A DNA stretch of 41,053 bases from Planctomycetaceae bacterium (GTDB lineage Bacteria; Planctomycetota; Planctomycetia; Planctomycetales; Planctomycetaceae). The notes under the pieces are model-generated. The model saw only the letters and a program-made list of their open reading frames with translations. It made no database searches and had not been told where the DNA came from. The position numbers were made by a program, and so were the translations under genes. Below, piece after piece: positions 9,246-17,663 of this stretch. The stretch is from positions 1-41,053 of the forward strand of contig OMIV01000055.1 in the NCBI GenBank assembly GCA_900299185.1, given 5' to 3'. Every line of letters starts with the position of its first letter. The stretch's first letter is position 1.

Positions 9246-11393
9246 ATGAGCGTCTTTCGCTTCGAGGTTTTGGACGGCCAGATTGGCCTGCTGACGTTTG
9301 ATACGCCGGACAAGAAGATCAATACGCTCGGACGCAGTGTCCTGCAGGAGCTTGAGCAACTCGTCACTCAGCTTGAGTCGCGGAACGATCTCAATGGTCT
9401 GCTCTTCCGCAGTGGCAAGCCGGGACAGTTCATCGCCGGCGCGGATCTCAATGAGCTTGCTGCACTCGCAACCGCGACGCGCGAGCAAGTGCTCGCTGCT
9501 GTCAGCGCGGGACATGCTCTCTTCAAGCGCATCAGCGAGCTGCCGTTTCCGACGGTCGCACTCGTCGACGGTGCCTGCATGGGCGGCGGGACCGAGCTGA
9601 TCCTTTCGATGGATGAGCGGCTCGTTTCGAATTCCCCTGCCACAAAAGTGGCACTCCCGGAAGTCAATGTCGGACTCATTCCCGGATGGGGCGGGACTCA
9701 GCGTTTGCCGCGACTCATCGGCATTCATCACGCGATCGCCATGATCAAAAGCGGCGAGCCACTCTCGGCAAAAGACGCTGAGACAAAGGGCTTCGCGTTC
9801 GATGCGGTCCCGGCGGACAAGCTCGTTGAGGAAGGCCGGCGACTCATCGACATCGTGCGCGACAGTGAGAAGTGGAAAGCGAGCCGGCAGCGCCGATCGC
9901 AACCGCTCGGCTTGAGCGGCGATCAATTGGCCTTTGCGTTCGCGTGTGCCGAAGGCGCGGTGATGGGCAAGACGAAGGGCCAATACCCCGCTCCGATGGC
10001 GGCGCTCAAGGCGATGAAGCTCGGAGTGAACCGGACGCTGGAAGATGGATTACAGATCGAACGCGAGACCTCGCTCGACGTTGTCGGCTCAACGATCTCG
10101 GCGAACCTCATCGGAGTGTTCTTCATGAATACAAAGGTCGGACGCGATCCGGGACTCGGCGGCACTCAAGCAAAAGGCCGAGCAGTGCAACGTGTCGGCG
10201 TACTCGGCAGCGGCTTAATGGGAGCGGGCATTGCGACCGCTCATGCGCGTCGCGGCATTCCGGCGATGATGGTCGATGTCTCGAACGAGCGATTGGCCGA
10301 CGGACTCGGGCGTGCGCGGAAGGTCGTTGAAGGCCGCATCGAGATCGGTCGCGCGACGCCGAAGGATGCCGCCGACATGCTGAGCAACCTCAATACGTCG
10401 ACGACGAAGCAAGTCTTCGCGGACTGCGACGTCGTCGTTGAAGCCGTACCCGAGAACGAGCAACTCAAGACGCAGGCTTATCGCGAACTGGCAGCCGTCA
10501 TGCGCGACGATGCGATCCTCGCGACGAACACTTCGACGATCTCGATCACGCGCATGGCCGAGAGCGCCGCGCACTCGGAACGCTTCGTCGGCATGCACTT
10601 CTTCTATCCGGTCGATCGCATGCAATTGGTCGAAGTCATTCGCGGCGCGAAGACCGACGACGAGACCGTTGTGACGATCGTTGATCTCGCGAAGAAGATC
10701 GGGAAGACGCCGATCGTCATGAAGGATTGCCCCGGCTTCCTCGTGAACCGCGTGCTGCTGCCCTACATGAATGAGGCGACGCTCTTGCTGTGCGAGGGCG
10801 CGACGATGGATGAAGTCGATGCGGCCGCAACATCGTTCGGCATGCCAATGGGCCCGATCGCGCTGCACGATCTCGTCGGGCTCGATACCGCGCTCTCAGC
10901 GGGGCAAGTCGTCGCGACCGCATTCGCCGATCGCGCCAATATGTGCCCCATCCTCAAAGATCTCGTCGAAGCAAAGCGACTGGGACAGAAGTCGGGAGCG
11001 GGCTTTCGCTCCTTCAGCGGCAAGAAAGGCAAACCGGTTTCAGATCCGACGTTCGAACCGTTCCTCGCGAAGTACCGCACCGACAATCACAAGTTCTCGA
11101 AGGACGAGATCATCGACCGGCTCTTCTTGCCGATGCTGCTCGAAGCAACGCGGTGTCTCGAAGAAGAGATCGTCGCCGAGCCCGCGCATGTTGATCTCGG
11201 CTTGCTGCTCGGCATCGGCTTCCCGCCTCATCGCGGCGGCATCCTGCATTGGGCCGACACACTCGGAGCGAGCAACGTGTTGAAGAAGCTCGAAGCCTAT
11301 CATTCGCTCGGCAAGCGGTTCATCGCGACGGACTCGATGCAGCAACTCGCCAGCAGCGGCAGTCGCTTCTTCGATGTCAGCAAAGTGGCGTAG
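9246..11393 (+). CDS. fadJ: Bifunctional enoyl-CoA hydratase / 3-hydroxyacyl-CoA dehydrogenase
   Basis: A 715-residue fatty-acid beta-oxidation protein. Residues 1-190 form a crotonase-fold hydratase with both catalytic glutamates in place: Glu117 in GACMGGGTEL and Glu139 in LPEVNVGLIPGWGGTQRLPR. Residues about 315-500 form an NAD-binding 3-hydroxyacyl-CoA dehydrogenase with the Rossmann loop GVLGSGLMGAGIA (318-330), VVEAVPENEQLK and the catalytic His451 in VGMHFFYPVDR. A C-terminal dehydrogenase domain repeat follows (PHRGGILHWAD). The ribosome site AAGGGAG lies just upstream of ATG 9246. FadJ and FadB share this layout; length and motifs fit FadJ slightly better, but the choice is not secure. 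No thiolase gene lies beside it, unlike the fadIJ or fadBA pairs. Leucine codons are rich in CTC compared with prfB and pyrE beside it. Confidence 0.88.
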   Translation: MSVFRFEVLDGQIGLLTFDTPDKKINTLGRSVLQELEQLVTQLESRNDLNGLLFRSGKPGQFIAGADLNELAALATATREQVLAAVSAGHALFKRISELPFPTVALVDGACMGGGTELILSMDERLVSNSPATKVALPEVNVGLIPGWGGTQRLPRLIGIHHAIAMIKSGEPLSAKDAETKGFAFDAVPADKLVEEGRRLIDIVRDSEKWKASRQRRSQPLGLSGDQLAFAFACAEGAVMGKTKGQYPAPMAALKAMKLGVNRTLEDGLQIERETSLDVVGSTISANLIGVFFMNTKVGRDPGLGGTQAKGRAVQRVGVLGSGLMGAGIATAHARRGIPAMMVDVSNERLADGLGRARKVVEGRIEIGRATPKDAADMLSNLNTSTTKQVFADCDVVVEAVPENEQLKTQAYRELAAVMRDDAILATNTSTISITRMAESAAHSERFVGMHFFYPVDRMQLVEVIRGAKTDDETVVTIVDLAKKIGKTPIVMKDCPGFLVNRVLLPYMNEATLLLCEGATMDEVDAAATSFGMPMGPIALHDLVGLDTALSAGQVVATAFADRANMCPILKDLVEAKRLGQKSGAGFRSFSGKKGKPVSDPTFEPFLAKYRTDNHKFSKDEIIDRLFLPMLLEATRCLEEEIVAEPAHVDLGLLLGIGFPPHRGGILHWADTLGASNVLKKLEAYHSLGKRFIATDSMQQLASSGSRFFDVSKVA

Positions 11394-11505
11394 TTTGTCG
11401 ACGAAGTAGCCCGCGTTGCCGCATGCATTTCAAATCAGATGGGGCCTTTGAGAATCCCCACGTCAGGCAGTTAATCGGCCTCTTAATTACTCTGAAGGAC
11501 TTCTT

Positions 11506-12060
11506 ATGTACGACCGCAATGCGTTGATTCAACTCTTCCACCAACGAGCTCTTAAGTTCGGTGACTTCACTCTCGCCTCGGGCAAGAAGTCGAAGTACTA
11601 CCTCGACGGCAAACAAATCACGCTGCACTCTCAAGGATTACGGTTGGTGTGTGAGGGGTTGCTGGAACTGCTGAGCGATATTCCGAGCGATGGGTTTGGC
11701 GGTATGACCATCGGAGCCGACCCGATCGTGGGTGGCGTGCTGACGGTGGCTGCCGAGAAGAATCGTTCGCTGGTGGGTTTCTTGGTGCGTAAGGAACCGA
11801 AGGGCCACGGCACTCAAAAATACATCGAAGGTCCGCTTGAGCCGGGCATGAAAGTTGTCGTGATTGACGACGTGGTGACAACTGGCGGCAGCGCGTTGCA
11901 GGCTGTCGAACGAGTGTTGGATTTTGGCTGTGAAGTCGTGCAAGTCGTGGGCATCGTCGATCGCATGGAAGGTGGTGCTCAGAACTTTGCCGCTCGCAAT
12001 CTTCCGTTCCGTTCGCTGCTGTCGATCAAAGACTTTGGGATTGAGCCACCGCAGCTCTAA
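11506..12060 (+). CDS. pyrE: Orotate phosphoribosyltransferase
   Basis: A 184-residue enzyme of pyrimidine synthesis that joins orotate and phosphoribosyl pyrophosphate to give orotidine 5'-phosphate. The PRPP-binding motif is clear as VVVIDDVVTTGGSALQA near residues 122-138. Upstream, FTLASGKKSKYYLDGK is the typical N-terminal orotate/PRPP region of PyrE, and VRKEPKGHGTQKYIEG carries the flexible catalytic loop. The length is slightly short for the family (about 185-215), but nothing is missing at either end. AAGGA sits about eight bases before ATG 11506. It is the last gene of a plus-strand run and meets a convergent gene; a long hairpin lies between them. Confidence 0.93.
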   Translation: MYDRNALIQLFHQRALKFGDFTLASGKKSKYYLDGKQITLHSQGLRLVCEGLLELLSDIPSDGFGGMTIGADPIVGGVLTVAAEKNRSLVGFLVRKEPKGHGTQKYIEGPLEPGMKVVVIDDVVTTGGSALQAVERVLDFGCEVVQVVGIVDRMEGGAQNFAARNLPFRSLLSIKDFGIEPPQL

Positions 12061-12093
12061 CGAGCGTGCTGAGTTCTTGGTTTCGATGACAAG

Positions 12094-12171
12094 AACAAGC
12101 CCGAAGTGCCGGTGTGTGCGTTGACCTGGAATGGTTTTTGGAAACGCACTGCTCGGTACTTCGGGCTTGTT
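12094..12171. terminator. Long hairpin between convergent pyrE and ceramidase-like gene
   Basis: AACAAGCCCGAAGTGCCG at 12094-12111 pairs with CGGTACTTCGGGCTTGTT at 12154-12171; the single mismatch is a G-T wobble. Near the loop, GTGCGTT and AACGCAC extend pairing. It sits between two convergent genes and so may terminate both. The arm resembles a further copy at 33602-33622, so it may be a mobile palindrome put to use. Confidence 0.6.
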
Positions 12172-12232
12172 GTTTGGAGGGGCGAGCCATCGCGGTTTCA
12201 TTCGCGATGCCGACGCGTTGATTCGTCGCGAG

Positions 12233-13636
12233 TTAGGTCAGCAACGACTTCATGCCTGCCGTGAGGATGTCGTCCACGTCGGGTTCGCAGAACGCGACGC
12301 TGACTTCATAGCCACCGGCTGGGTATTCCTCTTTGGTAGGGATGTACCACGGGCCGCCGTCGCCATAGGCCGCAGTCGCGACGAAGCTCGATGAAGCCAT
12401 TTGTTGAGCTCGGAGTTGGTACTCAATGAAACATTCGCCGGGCAGATGCAGAGTCTTCACGTCGTTGATCTGCAAGGAACTCAGGACAATCGGGATCTGC
12501 TTTTCGACCCGCTTCATCCAGGCCAGTTGGTACGACGGACGATTGCGGCTGGCGATGGGTTGGCCCTTGGTGCTGATCTGCTTTTGGATGGCCGCAGCGT
12601 TGTAGGTCGCTCGAACCGGTGGCAGCACGTTGGCCGTTTTGAACGACAGCGACTTCACGGCGGCCTTTTCGAGCTTGGCTTCAGAGGCGACTAAGCCGTC
12701 ATAGACTCGCTGAGTGAGAATGGGTCGCATGGCTTTTGAACCGTCGTTGTATTTGCCTGCCGCGACGTTGCCCGCGCAGCCAGTGAAATAGACGTGCAAG
12801 CAATCGGGTTCGTCTTGCTGACGACGCTTGCGAGCCAGCCCGGCGAAGTCGCTCGTGGCCCGACCGTCGGCGTAGTAGCTCATGGGATGCACGGCATAGA
12901 AATGGAGCGACGCAATCTTCTTGTCGTGGTCAAAGAAGGCGATCGTTTTGACGAACGGATCAATCAAACCTTCTGGCAGCGCGCGGAGCTTTTCGTCGGC
13001 GCTGGCACTGCCTCGCATGGCGATGATCTTGCCGTTGTCGTCTCGATGAATTCGGCGATTCGATGCCACGCCTTCGATCTTGCCTTGGCCCCAACCGATA
13101 TGCGTCACGGGGCGAGCTTTCGGGAGTGCGGCAGCAATCGTTTGGCGAGCTGTGTCGAGGCAGCGTTTGAAGAAGTCGAGGTCGACAATGTGTGGGAGGT
13201 CGCCTTCGGCCAGTACGAGCTTCTCGGCTTCGATGCAGGCGAAGGGAGCGTTGTGCTGATGCACGCAATGCACGGCGACTCGGTCGGGTGTCGTTCCGGC
13301 GGCTTGTGCGAGGGCCGTTCGCCATTCGACATGTGCCTCATTCAACAGTCCGGTCCAATCGACGGCGCACAGCACGATGGGTTTCCCCGCTCCCAAGAGC
13401 ACCACACCGACAGCTTCGAGTGGATCGTCTACGACTTCGATCGGCTTGATCCAACCGCCACAGCATGAATGCCCCAGAGGAGGCGTGACGTCGAATTTGA
13501 AGGGAGCAATGTGCAGGCCCCCGGCTGAGAGGACTTCGTCGGCTCGCAAGCCTTGGCCAGCGAAGAGAGTCCAGCCCGAGGCCGTTGCCAGAAGTGCTTC
13601 ACCCAAGAACTCGCGCCGACCAAGTTGCTGCGTCAT
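12233..13636 (-). CDS. Tat-exported neutral ceramidase-like protein
   Basis: A 467-residue protein starting at ATG 13636 with GGAG eight bases upstream. The N-terminus GRREFLGEALLATASGWTLF is a twin-arginine signal, so the protein is exported folded. The mature start contains FDVTPPLG (48-55), the family's usual 'ITPPxG' opening, and HCVHQHNAP (123-131) resembles the metal-binding 'HTHSGP' motif of neutral/alkaline ceramidases and related planctomycete proteins. A segment FTGCAGNVAAGKYND near 285-299 resembles the conserved 'G-x-AG(D/N)xNP' region. Neutral ceramidases split the amide bond of ceramide using zinc; the real substrate here is unknown because most planctomycete members have not been tested. 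The gene faces pyrE, and its upstream region contains two repeat elements. Confidence 0.72.
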   Translation of the reverse strand: MTQQLGRREFLGEALLATASGWTLFAGQGLRADEVLSAGGLHIAPFKFDVTPPLGHSCCGGWIKPIEVVDDPLEAVGVVLLGAGKPIVLCAVDWTGLLNEAHVEWRTALAQAAGTTPDRVAVHCVHQHNAPFACIEAEKLVLAEGDLPHIVDLDFFKRCLDTARQTIAAALPKARPVTHIGWGQGKIEGVASNRRIHRDDNGKIIAMRGSASADEKLRALPEGLIDPFVKTIAFFDHDKKIASLHFYAVHPMSYYADGRATSDFAGLARKRRQQDEPDCLHVYFTGCAGNVAAGKYNDGSKAMRPILTQRVYDGLVASEAKLEKAAVKSLSFKTANVLPPVRATYNAAAIQKQISTKGQPIASRNRPSYQLAWMKRVEKQIPIVLSSLQINDVKTLHLPGECFIEYQLRAQQMASSSFVATAAYGDGGPWYIPTKEEYPAGGYEVSVAFCEPDVDDILTAGMKSLLT

Positions 13637-13773
13637 GTGATTGGCTCCAACTGAAAGAGGGGATCGAAATCAGCGAGCCGGAAGATAACGCCCCACTTCA
13701 CGAGCCATAGTTTTTTTCGTCAACAGGCCGTGTGTGGAAACTCTGCGAGCCACGCTTCGCGACGTAAGAGTTT

Positions 13774-13807
13774 CTTCACCGCCGAGAAGCAGAGAACGCA
13801 GTGAAGA
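13774..13807 (+). repeat. Dispersed repeat, GAGAAGCAGAGAACGCAG type
   Basis: The stretch CTTCACCGCCGAGAAGCAGA followed by GAACGCAGTGAAG matches the copy at 16203-16238 over most of its length (there: CACCGCAGAGAAGCGGAGAA then CGCAGAGAAG). Related, inverted or worn copies lie at 26957-26985, 27051-27128 and, weaker, 32601-32623 and 33433-33477. Confidence 0.6.
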
Positions 13808-13823
13808 CGTTTCCGACCAATGT

Positions 13824-13889
13824 CCGTGGCGCAGGTTTTCAACCTGCGAATCAGCTTCGATACAGACAGGTTGGAAACCTGCCCCACGG
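13824..13889. repeat. Paired-palindrome element (CCGTGG ... CCACGG)
   Basis: The outer ends CCGTGG and CCACGG are inverted. Inside lie two palindromic cores, GCAGGTTTTCAACCTGC at 13831-13847 and CAGGTTGGAAACCTG at 13867-13881, joined by about 19 bases. Two elements of the same build lie at 18254-18317 and 18571-18633, with different core sequence but the same GTGG and CCCAC ends. Confidence 0.65.
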
Positions 13890-14122
13890 CTAAATGCCAT
13901 TTTTGTCGGAATCGTCAGAGAGGACTTCGGTACGGACTGAAGTTGAAGTCACACGCTGTCGCGCTGCGAAGTGTCGGGGCAGAAATTCGTCTCACGAGCC
14001 TGAGGGCGACGATCCGATAATCAATTCAATCAACACAATCGTTGGGATCGTTGTCGTTTGAAATTCTGCGAGCGCGACGTTGGTTCGCAGCTTCGCCTTC
14101 GTGAACGAAGACTGGTGAGGGG

Positions 14123-15031
14123 ATGAGCGACAGTTGGCTCAACAACGTGCTCGACCGGCTTCGAGATTCGAAGCAATGGGGCTATCGACCGGACCAAGAT
14201 CCGGCTGTGGAGCCTGCGGCTTTGGCGGCACTAACGCTGATGGGACATGGCCGACTTGAGGATGCTTCTGGCCCCTTGAATTGGTTGGTCAAAGCTCAAC
14301 GACCTGATGGCCGAGTTTGCTCGACGATGGATTCGGACGCTCCGGGGTGGGGCACATCGATGTCGATTGTCGCTTGGGCCACTGCCGATCGAACCGGTGC
14401 GAAACCGGCGATTCGCGAATCGTTTCAGAAGCCGATCGATCAAGCTTTCGGATGGCTGATGAAGTTTGCTGGCAAGCCGACTCCCAGAAATCCTGAAACG
14501 GGGCACGACACTGAACTGATCGGATGGCCGTGGATTGGAAGCACTCATTCGTGGCTGGAACCAACGTCGTGGGCCGTGCTGGCGATGAAGGCTGCAGGGC
14601 GAACCAATGAACCGCAGTACGTCGACGGACTGAAGTTGTTGTTCGATCGGCTGCTGCCATCGGGCGGAGCGAACTACGGCAACACGATCGTCCTCGGCCA
14701 AGAACTGTTGCCGCATGTGCAACCGACGGGGCTGGCGGTGATGGCGTTGGCGGGGGTTCCCGATCAAAGCGGCGGACGTCTGCCCAAGGCTTTGAACTTC
14801 TTGCAGTCGGTCATTGGACCTCGACTGACTTCTGCTTCGCTGGCCTATGCCTGGTTGGGCTTGGCGGCGCATCGACAGATGCCTGCGGTCGCTTCTGAGT
14901 TGTTGGCTGATGCCGCTGAGAAGTCCGTTGGTCGAGGAGCGTGGATGCCGCGCGTCACCATGTTGACGTTGGCGGCACTCGGTTCGGACTGTCCGATCTT
15001 CAGCGTTTCAAAGGCGAGAGGTGCAGCGTGA
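14123..15031 (+). CDS. Terpene-cyclase/prenyltransferase-like alpha-alpha toroid protein
   Basis: A 302-residue protein made of helical repeats like those of squalene-hopene cyclases and prenyltransferase beta subunits: AALAALTLMGHGRLEDASGP, then WLVKAQRPDGRV, PGWGTSMSIVAWA, SWAVLAMKAAGR, PTGLAVMALAGV and ASLAYAWLGLAA. It is less than half the length of squalene-hopene cyclase and the catalytic DxDD motif is not visible (the nearest is MDSDAPGW), so cyclase activity is doubtful. It has no signal peptide. GGTGAGGGG directly precedes ATG 14123. Its TGA overlaps the start of the DUF362 gene by four bases, so the two proteins are likely made together and work together. The fold assignment is fairly sure; the substrate is unknown. 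Confidence 0.65.
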   Translation: MSDSWLNNVLDRLRDSKQWGYRPDQDPAVEPAALAALTLMGHGRLEDASGPLNWLVKAQRPDGRVCSTMDSDAPGWGTSMSIVAWATADRTGAKPAIRESFQKPIDQAFGWLMKFAGKPTPRNPETGHDTELIGWPWIGSTHSWLEPTSWAVLAMKAAGRTNEPQYVDGLKLLFDRLLPSGGANYGNTIVLGQELLPHVQPTGLAVMALAGVPDQSGGRLPKALNFLQSVIGPRLTSASLAYAWLGLAAHRQMPAVASELLADAAEKSVGRGAWMPRVTMLTLAALGSDCPIFSVSKARGAA

Positions 15032-16146
15032 GTGAGCCTGTCCCGTGTGCTGGCAGCGTTGCGATGGCAACGCAGAACGGACCGTCTGGCAATGGTTCGG
15101 CCAATAGCGTGAGTCGCCGAGAGATGATCGTGGGATCGTTGATCGCGGCGGGAGCTTGGTTGGGCTATCGACTGTACGACGACAAGGTGCGCGAGAAGTC
15201 GCCAGTCTTCGTCGCTCGCAATCAGAAGTACGAAGGCGATCTTGTCACGACCATTCGTGATGGCTTGTTGGCGACGGGTGTTGATCCGGCCTGGATCAAA
15301 GGACGCCGCGTCTTGCTTAAGCCCAACATGGTCGAGCCGCGCCGCGATCGTCCGCAGATGACGACGCATCCCGCCGTGCTCAGTGCGGCGATCGAGGTCT
15401 TCGCGAAGTGGGACGCCGAAGTGGTTGTAGGAGAAGCTCCCGGACATGTGCGCGACACCGAGATGGCGCTGGTCGAGTCTGGACTGATCGATGTCATCGA
15501 AGAACACAAAGTCGAGTTTGCGGATCTCAATTACGAAGAGACTCGCTGGGTGCCGAATGTGGGACGGCAATCATCGCTTGAAGGCTTCTGGATGCCGGGG
15601 TCGATCGTTGCGGCGGACCTTGTTGTGTCGATGCCGAAGCTGAAGACTCATCATTGGGTCGGCATGACGTGCTCGACGAAGAACTTCTACGGCGTGCTAC
15701 CGGGTTCTCGATATGGCTGGCCGAAGAACGTCCTGCATCACAACGGCATTCCCGAGACGATCGCCGACATCCAAGCGTCGGTGCCGAATAAGCTCGCGAT
15801 CGTTGACGGGATCGTGTGCATGGAAGGTGACGGGCCGATTCTAGGCAGTCCCAAGCCGATGGGCTTGCTGGCCATGGGACGGGATCTAGCATCCGTCGAC
15901 GCCACGTGTGCGCGCATCATAGGCATGGACCCAGCTCGCATGGAGTACCTGCAACTGGTGGCCAAGCTCGGCGGGGCGATTAACGAACGACACATCGTGC
16001 AGCGCGGTGAAGACTGGAAGTCGATGGTCAATCCGTTCCAGATCTTGGACCTGCCGCACATCAAGTATCTGCGACCTCGCGGCATCATGACGACGAAGCG
16101 TTATCCCTGCGGCAAAGTCGTGCTGGTCGAGCAACGCGTGGCTTGA
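15028..16146 (+). CDS. DUF362 domain protein with twin-arginine signal
   Basis: I choose GTG 15028, giving 372 residues; it overlaps the TGA of the previous gene (GTGA) and has GAGAGG six bases upstream. ATG 15064 is the alternative. The N-terminus holds SRREMIVGSLIAAGAWLGY, a twin-arginine or membrane-anchor signal near residues 29-47. The DUF362 core shows RVLLKPNMVEP, VVGEAPGH, VVSMPKLKTHHWVGMTCSTK and KNFYGVLPG, then AIVDGIVCMEGDGP and GRDLASVDATCARIIGMDP. In other DUF362 proteins the domain is often joined to a ferredoxin; no CxxCxxC ferredoxin motif is present here. The biochemical role of DUF362 is not settled. The short distance and overlap argue for shared function with the toroid protein before it. 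Confidence 0.77.
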   Translation: MSEPVPCAGSVAMATQNGPSGNGSANSVSRREMIVGSLIAAGAWLGYRLYDDKVREKSPVFVARNQKYEGDLVTTIRDGLLATGVDPAWIKGRRVLLKPNMVEPRRDRPQMTTHPAVLSAAIEVFAKWDAEVVVGEAPGHVRDTEMALVESGLIDVIEEHKVEFADLNYEETRWVPNVGRQSSLEGFWMPGSIVAADLVVSMPKLKTHHWVGMTCSTKNFYGVLPGSRYGWPKNVLHHNGIPETIADIQASVPNKLAIVDGIVCMEGDGPILGSPKPMGLLAMGRDLASVDATCARIIGMDPARMEYLQLVAKLGGAINERHIVQRGEDWKSMVNPFQILDLPHIKYLRPRGIMTTKRYPCGKVVLVEQRVA

Positions 16147-16175
16147 CGCGCCACTGCATCCGCCAATTCACCGCG

Positions 16176-16234
16176 CTCTGCGTTTCTCTGCTGTGAAAGA
16201 CTTCTTCCACCGCAGAGAAGCGGAGAACGCAGAG
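16176..16234. repeat. Inverted repeat of CTCTGCGTT family
   Basis: CTCTGCGTTTCTCTGC at 16176-16191 faces GCAGAGAAGCGGAGAACGCAGAG at 16212-16234, pairing with a small bulge. The right arm is a copy of the dispersed GAGAACGCAG repeat seen at 13774-13807. Confidence 0.6.
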
Positions 16235-16273
16235 AAGATCTGAAAAATATCCAATCAGAGCGGGCACTCATCG

Positions 16274-16294
16274 CGTCGCTCAATTGGAGCGACG
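16274..16294. terminator. Perfect 8-bp hairpin between convergent genes
   Basis: CGTCGCTC pairs exactly with GAGCGACG across the loop AATTG, seventeen bases from the stop of the asparagine-synthase-like gene and 128 bases after the DUF362 stop. No T-run follows on either strand; a bidirectional terminator role is inferred from position. Confidence 0.5.
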
Positions 16295-16310
16295 TCCCTG
16301 TGAGGTGGCG

Positions 16311-17663
16311 TTAGCTCGCGAAGACTTCGGTCAGCAGGCGGCGATATGCGGCTTCGTGCTTGGGGAAGACTTTGTCGAACAATGCTCGTTCGGCGGCTCC
16401 ATGTTGGAAGCGACGCTTTTCGAAGATGGGCATGGTGATTCCCGTAATGGCTTCGACTCCGCGACGAACGACCTCGCCTTTGAGGGCGTAGAGTTTGCTG
16501 TTATCCCAATTCGTGAGTTCGATAAACGGGATGCCTTCTGCGACCTCGATCACATTAGGCAACGCGAACGGACTGAAGCCGGCGAATTCGAATTGCTTCG
16601 CTGGTGCAGAAGTTCTTACATGGCCGCGACTCTGACCACCGGAGTAAGTCAGCGAGTGCTTAATGGCCTGCACGCCCCAGCCTTCGTGATAGAGCATCTG
16701 ATTGTTGAGCACGCTGCGAATCGTCAGCTCTGAGTTCTCTTCGATCGGATAGTCCTTCAGGTTCTCATCACCACCGTCTCCGTCGGCGAGGAACTTCCAA
16801 TCGGGATAGCGGGCTCGAATGCCGCGACACAACGCGATGGCCATTGTGGCCGATTGCACGTCGAGCGGCTTGTAGTCTTCGATGATGCGAATGGTCTCTC
16901 GCACATCGAGTTCGGATGGTCGCGCTTCAATGACTTCCAGGAACAGACCGAGGTCGACGTCATCCAGAAAACGTGCCGCTTGCTGCGCATCTGGGCTGAG
17001 TGATTGGCCGTCGGTGGTGACTGACAACGTGAAGGCTTTGAGTCGCGCCGGATTCGAACCTCTCTTGAGTAGCAGGTGATACAGCACGAGGAAGACCGCG
17101 CCGCTGTCGATGCCGCCTGAGAAGAGAACTCCCAGCGGTGCGGTGCGGTCTGTGGCGTCGATCCGATCGAGCCACTTTGTGCATTCGTCCGCGAGCGAGC
17201 CGATGTAGCGTTTGCCGATCTCGTTCAGGTCGGTGCTCCAGCGGTTGCGAGCTGGATCGAAGTAACGAGTGAGTTGCGGGTTGGGATCGGGGCAACCAAC
17301 AAGAGCGATCTCGACGATGTGATGAGCCGGGACCATGCGTGTGTAAGACGGATGGAATTGATCGTCGAGCCCCTGCGACTTCAGCCAACTGGCGATCTCG
17401 TCGATGCGCTCGGCCACGATGAGGCATGGACCGTCGACCTTCTTGGCGAGGAAGTACCGCATCGGACGTCCGATTGATCGCGCCATCCGCACGATGTTCC
17501 CGCGCTTGTGGAGCAATGCGAACTGACCTTCGATCTGTCGAACCTGTTGCGCGTCGCCGCTGCCGACTCGTTCTATGGCTTCCTCAACGCTCATGTTGAA
17601 GATCAAGTTGTCCGTTGGATCCAGCAAGTTTTCCAGGCGATCGACATAACCATGAGCGTTCAT
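16311..17663 (-). CDS. Asparagine-synthase-like protein lacking the glutaminase cysteine
   Basis: A 450-residue protein starting at ATG 17663 with GAGGAG upstream. The C-terminal part (from about 170) is an asparagine-synthase ATP-pyrophosphatase domain: the PP-loop LFSGGIDSGAV lies at 180-190 and DGDGGDENLKDYP at 294-306 corresponds to the 'DGxDELxGGY' element. The N-terminal 170 residues resemble the end of the class II glutaminase domain (EGQFALLHKRG, then RSIGRPMRYF), but the protein begins MNAHGYVDRL, so the catalytic Cys2 is missing. It therefore cannot hydrolyse glutamine in the usual way and may use ammonia or another amine, as in amidoligase relatives such as beta-lactam synthetase. 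The product is unknown. It is convergent with DUF362 and has no close partner. Confidence 0.72.
   Translation of the reverse strand: MNAHGYVDRLENLLDPTDNLIFNMSVEEAIERVGSGDAQQVRQIEGQFALLHKRGNIVRMARSIGRPMRYFLAKKVDGPCLIVAERIDEIASWLKSQGLDDQFHPSYTRMVPAHHIVEIALVGCPDPNPQLTRYFDPARNRWSTDLNEIGKRYIGSLADECTKWLDRIDATDRTAPLGVLFSGGIDSGAVFLVLYHLLLKRGSNPARLKAFTLSVTTDGQSLSPDAQQAARFLDDVDLGLFLEVIEARPSELDVRETIRIIEDYKPLDVQSATMAIALCRGIRARYPDWKFLADGDGGDENLKDYPIEENSELTIRSVLNNQMLYHEGWGVQAIKHSLTYSGGQSRGHVRTSAPAKQFEFAGFSPFALPNVIEVAEGIPFIELTNWDNSKLYALKGEVVRRGVEAITGITMPIFEKRRFQHGAAERALFDKVFPKHEAAYRRLLTEVFAS

Larger units (their letters stand above)
13637..14122. other. Divergent intergenic region with two repeat elements
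   Basis: About 490 bases between divergently transcribed genes. It holds a GAGAACGCAG-type repeat at 13774-13807 and a paired palindromic element at 13824-13889. No gene-like open frame and no clear promoter were found. Confidence 0.6.

Noticed and set aside
9171-9983. 270-residue open frame on the minus strand over fadJ
   Set aside because: It lies fully opposite a clear fadJ gene, has no ribosome site or family likeness, and stays open because of the regular codon use of fadJ. The same holds for 10215-10868.
14845-15570. 241-residue minus-strand frame over the toroid/DUF362 junction
   Set aside because: Crosses the end of one real gene and the start of another on the opposite strand, with no ribosome site.
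17050-17060. GGATTCGAACC resembling a tRNA T-arm (reverse strand)
   Set aside because: It encodes RGSNP inside the asparagine-synthase-like gene, and no acceptor or anticodon arms surround it.
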